Shown: piece by piece, positions 8,909-15,320 of the stretch
Layout of the letters: each line of letters opens with the position of its first letter
Position numbering within the stretch: position 1 is the stretch's first letter
Source: Planctomycetaceae bacterium
GTDB taxonomy: Bacteria; Planctomycetota; Planctomycetia; Pirellulales; Thermoguttaceae
Assembly (NCBI GenBank): GCA_009776995.1
Contig: WRMR01000010.1
Coordinates: 1-24,810, forward strand
Direction: 5' to 3'
DNA: 24,810 nucleotides
Notes under the pieces: model-generated
Databases searched by the model: none
The model's input: only the letters and a program-made list of their open reading frames with translations
Told to the model about the DNA's origin: nothing
Position numbers and translations under genes: made by a program

Positions 8909-8920
8909 ACTGTTCGATTC

Positions 8921-8979
8921 ATCAGAGCCGCAATGGTAACGGGGCGGTCATTCCGCTCAATGACTCTTGCGACTCTGAT
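8921..8979. repeat. Inverted pair of REP-like hairpins downstream of the GTPase gene
   Basis: Two related 27-nt units face each other with 5 nt between them: 8921-8947 on the + strand and 8979-8953 on the minus strand. Each begins ATCAGAG and continues as a 20-nt hairpin. Plus copy: CCGC AA TG GTAA CG GG GCGG. Minus copy: TCGC AA GA GTCA TT GA GCGG. Each folds on its own (outer stem 4 pairs, tandem purine mismatch, two inner pairs, 4-nt loop). The two together can form a larger cruciform, with ATCAGAG pairing to CTCTGAT. It begins 12 nt after the GTPase stop and could protect or terminate that transcript. Confidence 0.75.
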
Positions 8980-9066
8980 GGAAATGTTCATAATATTTTT
9001 TGCAACACTCCTTTGTACACTGTCGAACGCCATTTGACTGGCATTTCAGTTTGTGGCCTTTGTGAA

Positions 9067-9118
9067 AAGCTTTGTGGAATATTTCAACACAAAGATCATA
9101 AAGGAATGCACAAAGCTT
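9067..9118. repeat. Inverted repeat built from TTTGTG / CACAAAG units
   Basis: AAGCTTTGTG at 9067-9076 is matched exactly by CACAAAGCTT at 9109-9118, with 32 nt between. Further TTTGTG copies lie to the left (9052-9065) and further ACAAAG copies to the right, giving a longer imperfect palindrome. The stretch 8980-9208 has no supported gene; open frames on both strands simply translate these repeats. A 6-bp hairpin, GTTGTA/TACAAC, also lies near 9144-9160. Confidence 0.55.
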
Positions 9119-9208
9119 ACAGAGATAAATACAAAGTCCATGGCGTTGTACGATATACAACCATAAACCCACTTGACTGCTTCACGTTGATTTCAGGTTC
9201 AGTTTTTC

Positions 9209-10318
9209 ATGATTTGGTGTTTCGCATTGGTTTTTGTTGTCGGATTTCTGATAAGCACCGTGATGTGCGGGAGGATTTGCGTTTTCGGGCCGCACTGGGG
9301 GTTGGTTGACAACCCCGGACATCGTAAAATCCACGAAAAACCGATGCCGACCGATGGGGGGCTCGGCATCTGGCTTGGGGTTGTTTTCCCATTGGCGGTT
9401 GGACAATTGATTCTGTGGCTGCTCATCTGGGATCGAAGTGATGGCCGTGCGGTGATTTCTCTGCCGGAGTACATCGAAGTTCACCTGCCTGGCTTGTTGC
9501 AACAATCGAAAAAACTCTGGCAACTACTCGGATTGGGAACGGTTCTCGTGCTACTTGGACTCTGGGACGACCTTCGCGGGTTGAGCTGGAAAATTCGTCT
9601 CGGCGTACAATTCCTCGTTGCCATGACCATTGTCGCCCTCGGCTGGCGGGCGAGTTTGTTTCTCGACGTTCCCTGGCTGACCTACTGGTTGAGCGTTTTT
9701 TGGATCGTCGGGCTGGTCAATTCGTTCAATATGCTCGACAATATGGACGGCTTATCTGCGGGAATCGCCACGATTTGTGCCGGATTTCTCGCCCTGATGA
9801 TGCTGGCCAATCCCAGCCCGGTGACGAACCAGCCGCAACTGTTTATTGGCGGCTTTTTGCTGCTGTTGGTCGGGGCAATGCTCGGATTTTTGCGATACAA
9901 TCGTCCGCCTGCCCGAATGTTCATGGGCGATTGCGGAGCGTATTTCATCGGTTTTCTGCTTGCCTCGTCAACGCTTTCGGCCACTTACGCCGGGTATGAC
10001 GTTCCGCGACAAACGATTTTTGTACCGTTTGTCATCTTGGCAGTGCCGATTTACGATACGGTCAGCGTGGTGCTGATTCGGCTGAAAGAAAAACGCAGTC
10101 CCTTTGTCGGCGACAAGTCCCATTTTTCGCACCGCCTTGTCGAGCTTGGCTTTACGAAACCGCAAGCGGTTGGCGTCGTTTATCTTGTCACGACGATTTG
10201 CTGTCTGGGAGCGGTACTGCTCTATCACACGACCTTCACCGGAGCGATGGTCGTTTTTCTGCAAGTGCTTCTGCTGCTTCTGCTGATCGCGATTATTGAG
10301 ACAAAACGCAAACGCTGA
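9209..10318 (+). CDS. Polyprenyl-phosphate N-acetylhexosamine-1-phosphate transferase (WecA/TagO/MraY family)
   Basis: An integral membrane enzyme of 369 residues with about ten hydrophobic helices. It transfers a sugar-1-phosphate (usually GlcNAc-1-P) from a UDP-sugar to undecaprenyl phosphate, starting assembly of a cell-surface polysaccharide. Signature motifs in order: GLVDNPGHRKIHEKPMPTDGG (31-51), the magnesium-site LWDD (118-121), NSFNMLDNMDGLSAG (171-185), MFMGDCGAYFIGF (237-249) and the cytosolic loop DKSHFSHRL (302-310), the histidine motif that separates WecA-type enzymes from MraY. The length fits WecA/TagO. No glycosyltransferase cluster surrounds it, so the product cannot be named. 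The start has no clear Shine-Dalgarno site. Confidence 0.92.
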   Translation: MIWCFALVFVVGFLISTVMCGRICVFGPHWGLVDNPGHRKIHEKPMPTDGGLGIWLGVVFPLAVGQLILWLLIWDRSDGRAVISLPEYIEVHLPGLLQQSKKLWQLLGLGTVLVLLGLWDDLRGLSWKIRLGVQFLVAMTIVALGWRASLFLDVPWLTYWLSVFWIVGLVNSFNMLDNMDGLSAGIATICAGFLALMMLANPSPVTNQPQLFIGGFLLLLVGAMLGFLRYNRPPARMFMGDCGAYFIGFLLASSTLSATYAGYDVPRQTIFVPFVILAVPIYDTVSVVLIRLKEKRSPFVGDKSHFSHRLVELGFTKPQAVGVVYLVTTICCLGAVLLYHTTFTGAMVVFLQVLLLLLLIAIIETKRKR

Positions 10319-10487
10319 AACGTCAAGGCAGGCCGCAGTTCAACGACGCTGGACGTGGAAATCCGCAAACGTTGCATCGCCCGCCAATTCAAAAAATAAT
10401 TTTTGATGCCAATGGAGTGAAGATTTTTAACCGCCCACCCTGAAAAACAGGGAAAAATTATCCATGATTGTCGAACTTGGGCTAGAG

Positions 10488-10540
10488 ATGCCGTCTTTGC
10501 GTGTAAGACAAAAGCGACGGCATTTTTCAATGCGTCGCTT
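10488..10540. terminator. Bidirectional terminator region with competing hairpins
   Basis: For the + strand, ATGCCGTC (10488-10495) pairs with GACGGCAT (10516-10523), followed by a short T run. For the minus strand, AAGCGAC plus GCATT (10512-10524, with one bulged G) pairs with AATGC plus GTCGCTT (10529-10540), and the minus transcript continues into TTTTGTCTT, a good intrinsic terminator for the 106-residue gene ending at 10619. The two hairpins share 10516-10523 and are mutually exclusive. The rest of 10319-10618 shows no gene. Confidence 0.6.
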
Positions 10541-10618
10541 CAACGTTCCAAATCAAATATTGTCGGATGACGGAACGTGAATCCACTTGATGTTTCAAGC
10601 CCTTGGGCCACAAGCGAA

Positions 10619-10939
10619 TTATGCGGCTTTCATGTCAGACCAGTTCCGCTTGTAATGCAGTGCCTCAAGCAGTTCGGTCAATGTCAGTGTACGGTTGTCG
10701 AGTTCCAGCGGAATTTCCATTCCGGGGTCACAGACCAGATCGACGGTTCCGTCTTCACTGATCAATTCGTCAAATTCCCGCAACAGTCCGTCTTGCACCG
10801 CCTGGCGAACCAAGTGACCGCGAGTTGCCGAAACTTCGCCTGCCCGCTCGCCAAGGCTGTCCGCCGCGCGCTTCGCCAGAGCAGGAAGATATTCACTCGC
10901 AATCTCGACGATACGAGGCGTATAAACTTTGACTTGCAT
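10619..10939 (-). CDS. 106-residue protein of unknown function
   Basis: Begins MQVKVYTPRIVEIASEYLP at an ATG with GGAG about 8-11 nt upstream, which supports real translation. The N-terminal half is predicted helical (residues 8-58, including LPALAKRAADSLGERAGEV and LVRQAVQDGLLREFDELI). The second half looks like beta strands (TVDLVCDPGMEIPLEL), ending in a short helix (LTELLEALHY). One cysteine, no membrane segment, no signal peptide. I do not recognise a family. It stands alone between a terminator on its 3' side and about 330 nt of non-coding DNA upstream. Coding is likely but not certain. Confidence 0.62.
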   Translation of the reverse strand: MQVKVYTPRIVEIASEYLPALAKRAADSLGERAGEVSATRGHLVRQAVQDGLLREFDELISEDGTVDLVCDPGMEIPLELDNRTLTLTELLEALHYKRNWSDMKAA

Positions 10940-11270
10940 TTTCTTGCTCCTACCAGTAAAAATATATCCTTCAGTGATGTAATGTCCCCAGTCAGCCCCC
11001 CGCTACCTTGGGAAAATGTGAACAAATTTCGCCGCCTTGCCTTGCACGACAATCAGTACATTTGCGGCGTTTGATAAATTCGTTATGTTCGGTATCGGCA
11101 AAATCAGACAACACCATTAATGAACGTAATTCTACCGCAAAGTTTTCAGAAGATTTTTCATTTCGGTTGAGTTTAACTGAATCGTAACTCGTTTAGTTGT
11201 GATACGATACAAAGAGACAGAAGATAAAAATTGAAAATCAAACTTCTTTTGTAACCGTTCACGGTCGTTT
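10940..11270. other. Intergenic stretch with one possible short minus-strand ORF
   Basis: No confident gene. On the minus strand an ATG at 11117 opens a 41-codon frame to a TGA at 10992, containing KCTDCRARQGGEIC. The frame is open upstream of that ATG to about position 11195, but without another ATG and without a Shine-Dalgarno site. It could be a small cysteine-rich peptide or the tail of a decayed gene. The part from 11130 to 11270 is AT-rich and carries nothing recognised. Confidence 0.4.
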
Positions 11271-12206
11271 TTACCGGTCGAGTAAACGGGGGTTTGTTGC
11301 CGCCGGGACAGTAGCGGAGACTTGCTGGATGACCGGTGTACCGGGTTGGCCGCAAATATCGACAGGCCGGGCGTCGGGGTAGTTCGGCATGTTGAACGCG
11401 TCGGCCAGGAACGGGCTACTCTGGTTGAATTGCACACGGCCCATCGAAAGCCGCATTGCCAGTTGTTGACCCTGCATGGAAAAGAGCATGTCAACCGTTT
11501 CTGGATAGGTGATGCCGGTCGTAACGTCCAGTGCGTGGTTCGGTGAAGCGGCGGACGCGACCAGACGCCCGGACGGATTGATGAGTTCCTGCACCAGCAC
11601 ACAGGCGGTTTCGCCATCGACGGTCGTGTATTTCGTGTAGGTCCCCATCGCAGTCTGGCGCGTGGTCTTGATTTTCCAATGGCCATCCGCCGTCCTTGAA
11701 ACGAGTTCATGCTGTTCGAGCGGAGGAGGATTGAAAACGGTCATACCCATCGACTCGATGAGCCAATACGGATCAATCTGGAACGAATCGCGCACCGGAC
11801 TGGATTCGTACTGCTCATGCCGGCTGAAATAAATCGCGTGGCTCGGGTCTTGTTTGATCCAAACCCAGAACAGCTCGTCGTTGCTGCCAATGTCAAACTC
11901 ATTGGAGAGGACTGCTTTGCCCTGCGCACGATATTTTCTCGGATATTCGTAGGCGATGTTGCTGTTCAGCGAAACGGGTACGCCCTCGATGTTGATGCGG
12001 GCATCCGTTGCAACGAACTTATGCTTTTGTGCGTTATTGTTGTTGACGGCGCGAATGACATCGTTCAGCGACGCGTTCTTGGCCAAAACCACCGGCGGTT
12101 TGGGCGCAGACGTTCCCCACCAGGAACATTTGTTCAGCAACATGCAACCGCTCGCACCGCCCAAGCAGAAAACCGCCGCCACCAGGACAAAAAATCGTGC
12201 CGCCAT
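11271..12206 (-). CDS. Lipoprotein, possibly LolA/LolB-like fold
   Basis: The ATG at 12206 starts MAARFFVLVAAVFCLGGASGC, a lipoprotein signal peptide with lipobox ASGC, giving a precursor of 311 residues anchored at C21. In-frame starts upstream (to 12266) would place about 20 residues before the signal peptide and are less likely. The mature part has many alternating beta strands with an amphipathic pattern (DARINIEGVPVSLNSNIAYEY, later WKIKTTRQTAMGTYTKYTT), like outer-membrane lipoprotein carrier folds, but no signature residue proves it. The C-terminus is proline/asparagine-rich. It has no close operon partner, and its role is probably in the envelope. Confidence 0.75.
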   Translation of the reverse strand: MAARFFVLVAAVFCLGGASGCMLLNKCSWWGTSAPKPPVVLAKNASLNDVIRAVNNNNAQKHKFVATDARINIEGVPVSLNSNIAYEYPRKYRAQGKAVLSNEFDIGSNDELFWVWIKQDPSHAIYFSRHEQYESSPVRDSFQIDPYWLIESMGMTVFNPPPLEQHELVSRTADGHWKIKTTRQTAMGTYTKYTTVDGETACVLVQELINPSGRLVASAASPNHALDVTTGITYPETVDMLFSMQGQQLAMRLSMGRVQFNQSSPFLADAFNMPNYPDARPVDICGQPGTPVIQQVSATVPAATNPRLLDR

Positions 12207-12321
12207 AAATTCGCCGATTCCGTGTTTTAGAAATAAAAACCAGCGAATCATAACAAGATTTTGCACACGGTGAAAGGGCAGATTGATCGGTTTTCTGGAA
12301 AAAATGGAAGTATTATGAAGC

Positions 12322-12453
12322 GCAGAATGCAGAATGCAGAATGTTTAAAATCAGAGCCGCGAGAGTCATCGAGCGGTTGAAGCAGAGCAAAGTTCAGAGT
12401 GAAAATAAGGAATCGGAACATTCTGCACTCTGCATTCTGCATTCTGCATTCTT
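12322..12453. repeat. Inverted array of GCAGAAT heptamers
   Basis: On the left, three perfect GCAGAAT units plus G run from 12322 to 12343. On the right, the complementary array (units ATTCTGC, one varied to ACTCTGC) runs from 12419 to 12453. The arms can pair over more than 20 bp around a loop of about 75 nt that contains the REP-like hairpin at 12350-12376. This fills the 12267-12546 gap between the scpA gene and the lipoprotein. Frames crossing it encode only the repeat (MQNAECRM-type peptides) and are not genes. Confidence 0.8.
12350..12376 (+). repeat. REP-like hairpin inside the heptamer palindrome
   Basis: ATCAGAG followed by CCGC GA GA GTCA TC GA GCGG. The outer four pairs and the two inner pairs are perfect, with tandem G.A mismatches between them and a GTCA loop. 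The octamer GAAGCAGA follows 2 nt downstream; the same octamer follows the copy at 17853 after 3 nt, suggesting that a longer repeat unit was copied. Confidence 0.75.
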
Positions 12454-12546
12454 CCAGCCAGCGGTTACAGGTCTGAGTTGCTAACGACAACAACGTGAAA
12501 ATAGGCCAAAAAAGAGGTTTTGTCAATCCGTGGCTGAGGACGGGAT

Positions 12547-13323
12547 TCACGCTGCGATTTGCACCGACTCCTGTTCCCCCAGATCGGCAAAGTCAAGTGT
12601 TTTGCTGCCCTGGCGGCAGGTCAGCTCAATTTCGCCGAATAGGGTTTCCTGGTGAACCCGGGCGTATTCGTGCCGCACCAGTTCGAGCATGGCGAGAAAG
12701 ATGCCGATGAGCGTCGATTTGTGTTGACCTGGACTGAACAAGCTGCGGAACGAAATACGTTCCTCACATTTGAGGCGGTAATGAATCCGTTTCATGTGCG
12801 TCGTGATGGGTGTGTCGTCATAGACGATATCCTGCCGTGCCTGCGGCGCGTTGTCACGCATGATCCGTCCGAACGCACTGACCAGGTCCCAAAGCTCAAC
12901 CTCGTGGATCGGTTCTTCAGCAATGTTTTTCCGGCGAACCGGCAGGTCGTCGGCGATGCGCGGGTAGTGTTGCTGCCATTTCCGACCGCGTTCTTCGAGT
13001 TTCGCCGCGTTGTCACTGTGTACCTTGTATGTGAGCAATTGCCGCACGAGGTCTTTGCGCGGGTCTTCGATTTCCTCTTCCATTTCCTCCGTGCCGGGCA
13101 AAACCTGATACGATTTCATTTCGATCAACGTGCCTGCCATGGCGATAAAATCACCCACTGCGTTAATGTCGATCTGTTTGAGGATTTCCAGGTACTCGAG
13201 AAATTGGCCGGTAATGACGGAGATGGGGATATTGAGGATATCCAACTCGTGTTTCCGCACGAGGTAAAGCAACAGGTCGAGTGGCCCGTGGTAGATGGTC
13301 AGGTCAATGCGAAAATCGGTCAT
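12547..13323 (-). CDS. scpA: Segregation and condensation protein A (kleisin of the SMC complex)
   Basis: A 258-residue cytoplasmic protein. The N-terminus has the classic ScpA pattern: IYHGPLDLLLYLVRKHELDIL, then IPISVITGQFLEYL, then INAVGDFIAMAGTLIEMKS. The middle is acidic (EEMEEEIEDPRKDL), and the C-terminal part (about 180-245) fits the winged-helix domain that binds the SMC head (FRSLFSPGQHKSTLIGIFLAMLELVR). ScpA bridges SMC heads with ScpB in chromosome condensation and segregation. Its ATG overlaps the TGA of the upstream gene by 4 nt (13320-13323), so translation is likely coupled. No scpB or smc lies in this window. Confidence 0.95.
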   Translation of the reverse strand: MTDFRIDLTIYHGPLDLLLYLVRKHELDILNIPISVITGQFLEYLEILKQIDINAVGDFIAMAGTLIEMKSYQVLPGTEEMEEEIEDPRKDLVRQLLTYKVHSDNAAKLEERGRKWQQHYPRIADDLPVRRKNIAEEPIHEVELWDLVSAFGRIMRDNAPQARQDIVYDDTPITTHMKRIHYRLKCEERISFRSLFSPGQHKSTLIGIFLAMLELVRHEYARVHQETLFGEIELTCRQGSKTLDFADLGEQESVQIAA

Positions 13324-14768
13324 CCGGCCACTTGTTCCCCGTCTTTTTCGCGATCACCCATAACAACGTTTTCCGCTGAAATAACGCGTGGACGACGGGT
13401 CGGCGGTGTGCTGATGGGTGCGGGCGTGTCTGTGAGCGGTTGTCGTACTGGTTTTGCCGATTCACCTGAAAGCCGTTTGTGCAGGCTGAAAATCAGTTCC
13501 ACCTCGCCGACCGGCATTTCAAGATGCGCGGCGATTTCTTTCGGTGACAAGCCCTTTTCGATGAGGTATTGCAGCTGGTGCCGCTTGGCCTTGCGGACGG
13601 CAATTTTGTCAAGTCCCACTTCCGCTTGAGAAAACGGGGCACTTTCGACAAGGATGGCTTGGGCGTTCGGTGGCGGCAATTTCGGGATCACCGGCGGCGC
13701 GAGCGGCTCGTCGTCAGCAGGCGGGGTTGACTCTTGCCGGATGATGCGGAGTGGTTTGCTCCCCATTTTGCGGACAGGTTCATCGGTCATGAGCATGTCC
13801 AATTGCGGCGGGACTTGCGTCAATAACTTATTGGTATAGGTTGTTTTGCGACGACTTGGCAGACCGGGTGACAACTGATCGGGCAACAGCCGCCGACCAT
13901 GCAGAAGCTCATCGGGTGGCTGTTCCTGGGCTGAACGGTAATCCGAAATCGGGTACGATACGGGCGAGTCCCATTCAGGCAACGGGGACAACGGCAATTC
14001 CCTGTTTTGACCGACTTCCGTGTTGGCGGACATGCCGGATGACGAGGATTCGCTGATCGGCGTGTCCCAAGCGTTGAAAGTCGGAAGGCTTGCCGTCAAT
14101 TGATCCAAATCGCGCATCGCCTTGTCGAAACCGAAATCATTGACGGCAAACGGGTCTTCAATAATGATGTTTTTAAAATCAGCCGGATCATTCGATGGTA
14201 CGTTATTCTGTGGAACGGGAACTTTTTGTGAAACGCTTGATTCTGTGTCAGTTTCATCCGATTTGATGATGTGAACCCGCTCCGGTTCGGTTAACTGTAT
14301 CGATGGGGCTGTTTTGTCGATATGGGGAAGAATTTTCTCCCATTGTTGCATAACCCGGTCAGCATCGGCGATCATCAGTTGCAAGGCTACGATTTTTGTG
14401 TCAATTTCAGCATTAATCTGTCGAGAAAACGTCAAAAGCTCGACCTCAAACTGTTCGACAGTAGCCTGCCGCGATAAGGATGATCCCGCAGTGGGGATAT
14501 GAGTTGGAATATTGTTGCTACAATCGATTTCCGGGGGATTTTTCCTGACTTGGGCAGGAAAAAAAGGCGTCACATTGTCCGGCGTTCCGCCAGAGATGAC
14601 GCCGATTTCCGAAAAGGACGCGTGTTGATGGAGCATTTGCTCATAGACATTGGGTTTTCGACTCGATTTTCTCATTTCCTTGAAAACGCGCAACAGTTTT
14701 ATTCCAAGAATCAACATAATTCCTGCAATAAACATGCTTTGCGTATCAAATTGCGCAAACGGAAACAC
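13320..14768 (-). CDS. Membrane-anchored protein of unknown function with C-terminal helix-turn-helix-like segment
   Basis: A 482-residue protein starting at GTG (14768), with a strong GGGAGG (14777-14782) about 8 nt before it. Residues 9-28 form one hydrophobic segment (TQSMFIAGIMLILGIKLLRV), followed by basic residues, so the bulk is probably cytoplasmic. Residues about 100-135 are predicted helical (QFEVELLTFSRQINAEIDTKI); about 160-380 are proline/serine-rich and probably disordered. Near 400-440, HQLQYLIEKGLSPKEIAAHLEMPVGEVELIF resembles a helix-turn-helix of the kind seen at the end of DUF2802-like proteins. Overlap with scpA suggests a link to chromosome or cell-cycle functions; this is inference. 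Confidence 0.7.
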   Translation of the reverse strand: MFPFAQFDTQSMFIAGIMLILGIKLLRVFKEMRKSSRKPNVYEQMLHQHASFSEIGVISGGTPDNVTPFFPAQVRKNPPEIDCSNNIPTHIPTAGSSLSRQATVEQFEVELLTFSRQINAEIDTKIVALQLMIADADRVMQQWEKILPHIDKTAPSIQLTEPERVHIIKSDETDTESSVSQKVPVPQNNVPSNDPADFKNIIIEDPFAVNDFGFDKAMRDLDQLTASLPTFNAWDTPISESSSSGMSANTEVGQNRELPLSPLPEWDSPVSYPISDYRSAQEQPPDELLHGRRLLPDQLSPGLPSRRKTTYTNKLLTQVPPQLDMLMTDEPVRKMGSKPLRIIRQESTPPADDEPLAPPVIPKLPPPNAQAILVESAPFSQAEVGLDKIAVRKAKRHQLQYLIEKGLSPKEIAAHLEMPVGEVELIFSLHKRLSGESAKPVRQPLTDTPAPISTPPTRRPRVISAENVVMGDREKDGEQVAG

Positions 14769-15146
14769 GAGTCAAGCCTCCCTGCTTTTGCCTCGAAACA
14801 GTCACTTGAGGACAGTATAACAAAAAACAGGTGTTGAACACAAGGCGAAAAAGCAAAAAGGCTAATAGACCTGTTCTCCAAACCTCTGAAATATTTTAGG
14901 TCACCTCGATGTCATTTGGCTATCTATTTCACAACCTTTGTCGCAAGATGCTTTTCATGCGTCGGTTATGGTTTTTACGATGGTAATGTTTTGCCAGCGC
15001 ATTTCGTTTCATCCAACGGGTGGCGGTTTACGGCTTCAAAACGATCAGTTCGTGGCAAGGTGAAGTACAGCAGTTGTGTTACACCAAAAATATCACACGG
15101 CGGTCACTTCGTGCCACCAGCGTAATATGACATGGCCGCCCTGCAT

Positions 15147-15168
15147 GAAGCCCGAAGTCCGAAGCCTG
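15147..15168 (+). repeat. Short heptamer array (unit CCGAAGY)
   Basis: GAAGCC, CGAAGTC, CGAAGCC, TG: units of 7 nt. Single related motifs occur on the opposite strand near 21460 (CCGGCTTCGGGACTTGCG) and 23224 (CAGGCTTCGGAACTCGCG), also in gaps between genes. Confidence 0.45.
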
Positions 15169-15171
15169 TGC

Positions 15172-15200
15172 TTGTTTTTCTGGAGTTCATGAGGTAAAAT
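15172..15200 (+). promoter_or_regulatory. Candidate promoter of the kinase-amidohydrolase unit
   Basis: TTGTTT (15172-15177) and TAAAAT (15195-15200) are separated by 17 nt. The -10 matches the sigma-70 consensus at five of six positions and the -35 at three. It would leave a leader of about 115 nt containing the right arm of the 12-bp inverted repeat and a small hairpin. Confidence 0.3.
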
Positions 15201-15320
15201 GAGATTGTCATTCAAAACCCCATCGTGATTTTCATTGTTGCGCTGGTGGCACAAGTGGTGAAAAACAACCGACGGTCATGCCGTGACCGCCCTGCCTGAC
15301 AATGACTGTTTCAAAATGCC

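Larger units (their letters stand above)
15111..15252. repeat. Separated 12-bp inverted repeat
   Basis: GTGCCACCAGCG at 15111-15122 is the exact reverse complement of CGCTGGTGGCAC at 15241-15252; similarity continues a few bases outward (CACTTC against CAAGTG, with one indel). The enclosed 118 nt contain the heptamer array and the candidate promoter. It may be the ends of a small non-autonomous element, but no target duplication is obvious. Confidence 0.5.
14769..15320. other. Long intergenic region between divergent genes
   Basis: No gene supported. A 69-codon + frame at 14916-15125 has no ribosome site and no family resemblance. The region holds an inverted repeat (15111-15252), a short heptamer array (15147-15168), a hairpin (CGGTCA/TGACCG around 15273-15289) and a candidate promoter (15172-15200) for the kinase operon. 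The part from 14820 to 15080 has nothing recognised. Confidence 0.6.

Noticed and set aside
8872..9309. 145-codon + frame overlapping the end of the GTPase gene and the start of the WecA-type gene
   Set aside because: It overlaps two well-supported genes in other frames and its middle translates palindromic repeats.
12248..12550. 100-codon minus-strand frame between scpA and the lipoprotein gene
   Set aside because: Its translation is largely the heptamer repeat (MQNAECRM-type), it has no ribosome site and it resembles no family.
14916..15125. 69-codon + frame in the 14769-15320 gap
   Set aside because: No ribosome site, no domain, unusual composition, and its end coincides with the 12-bp inverted repeat.
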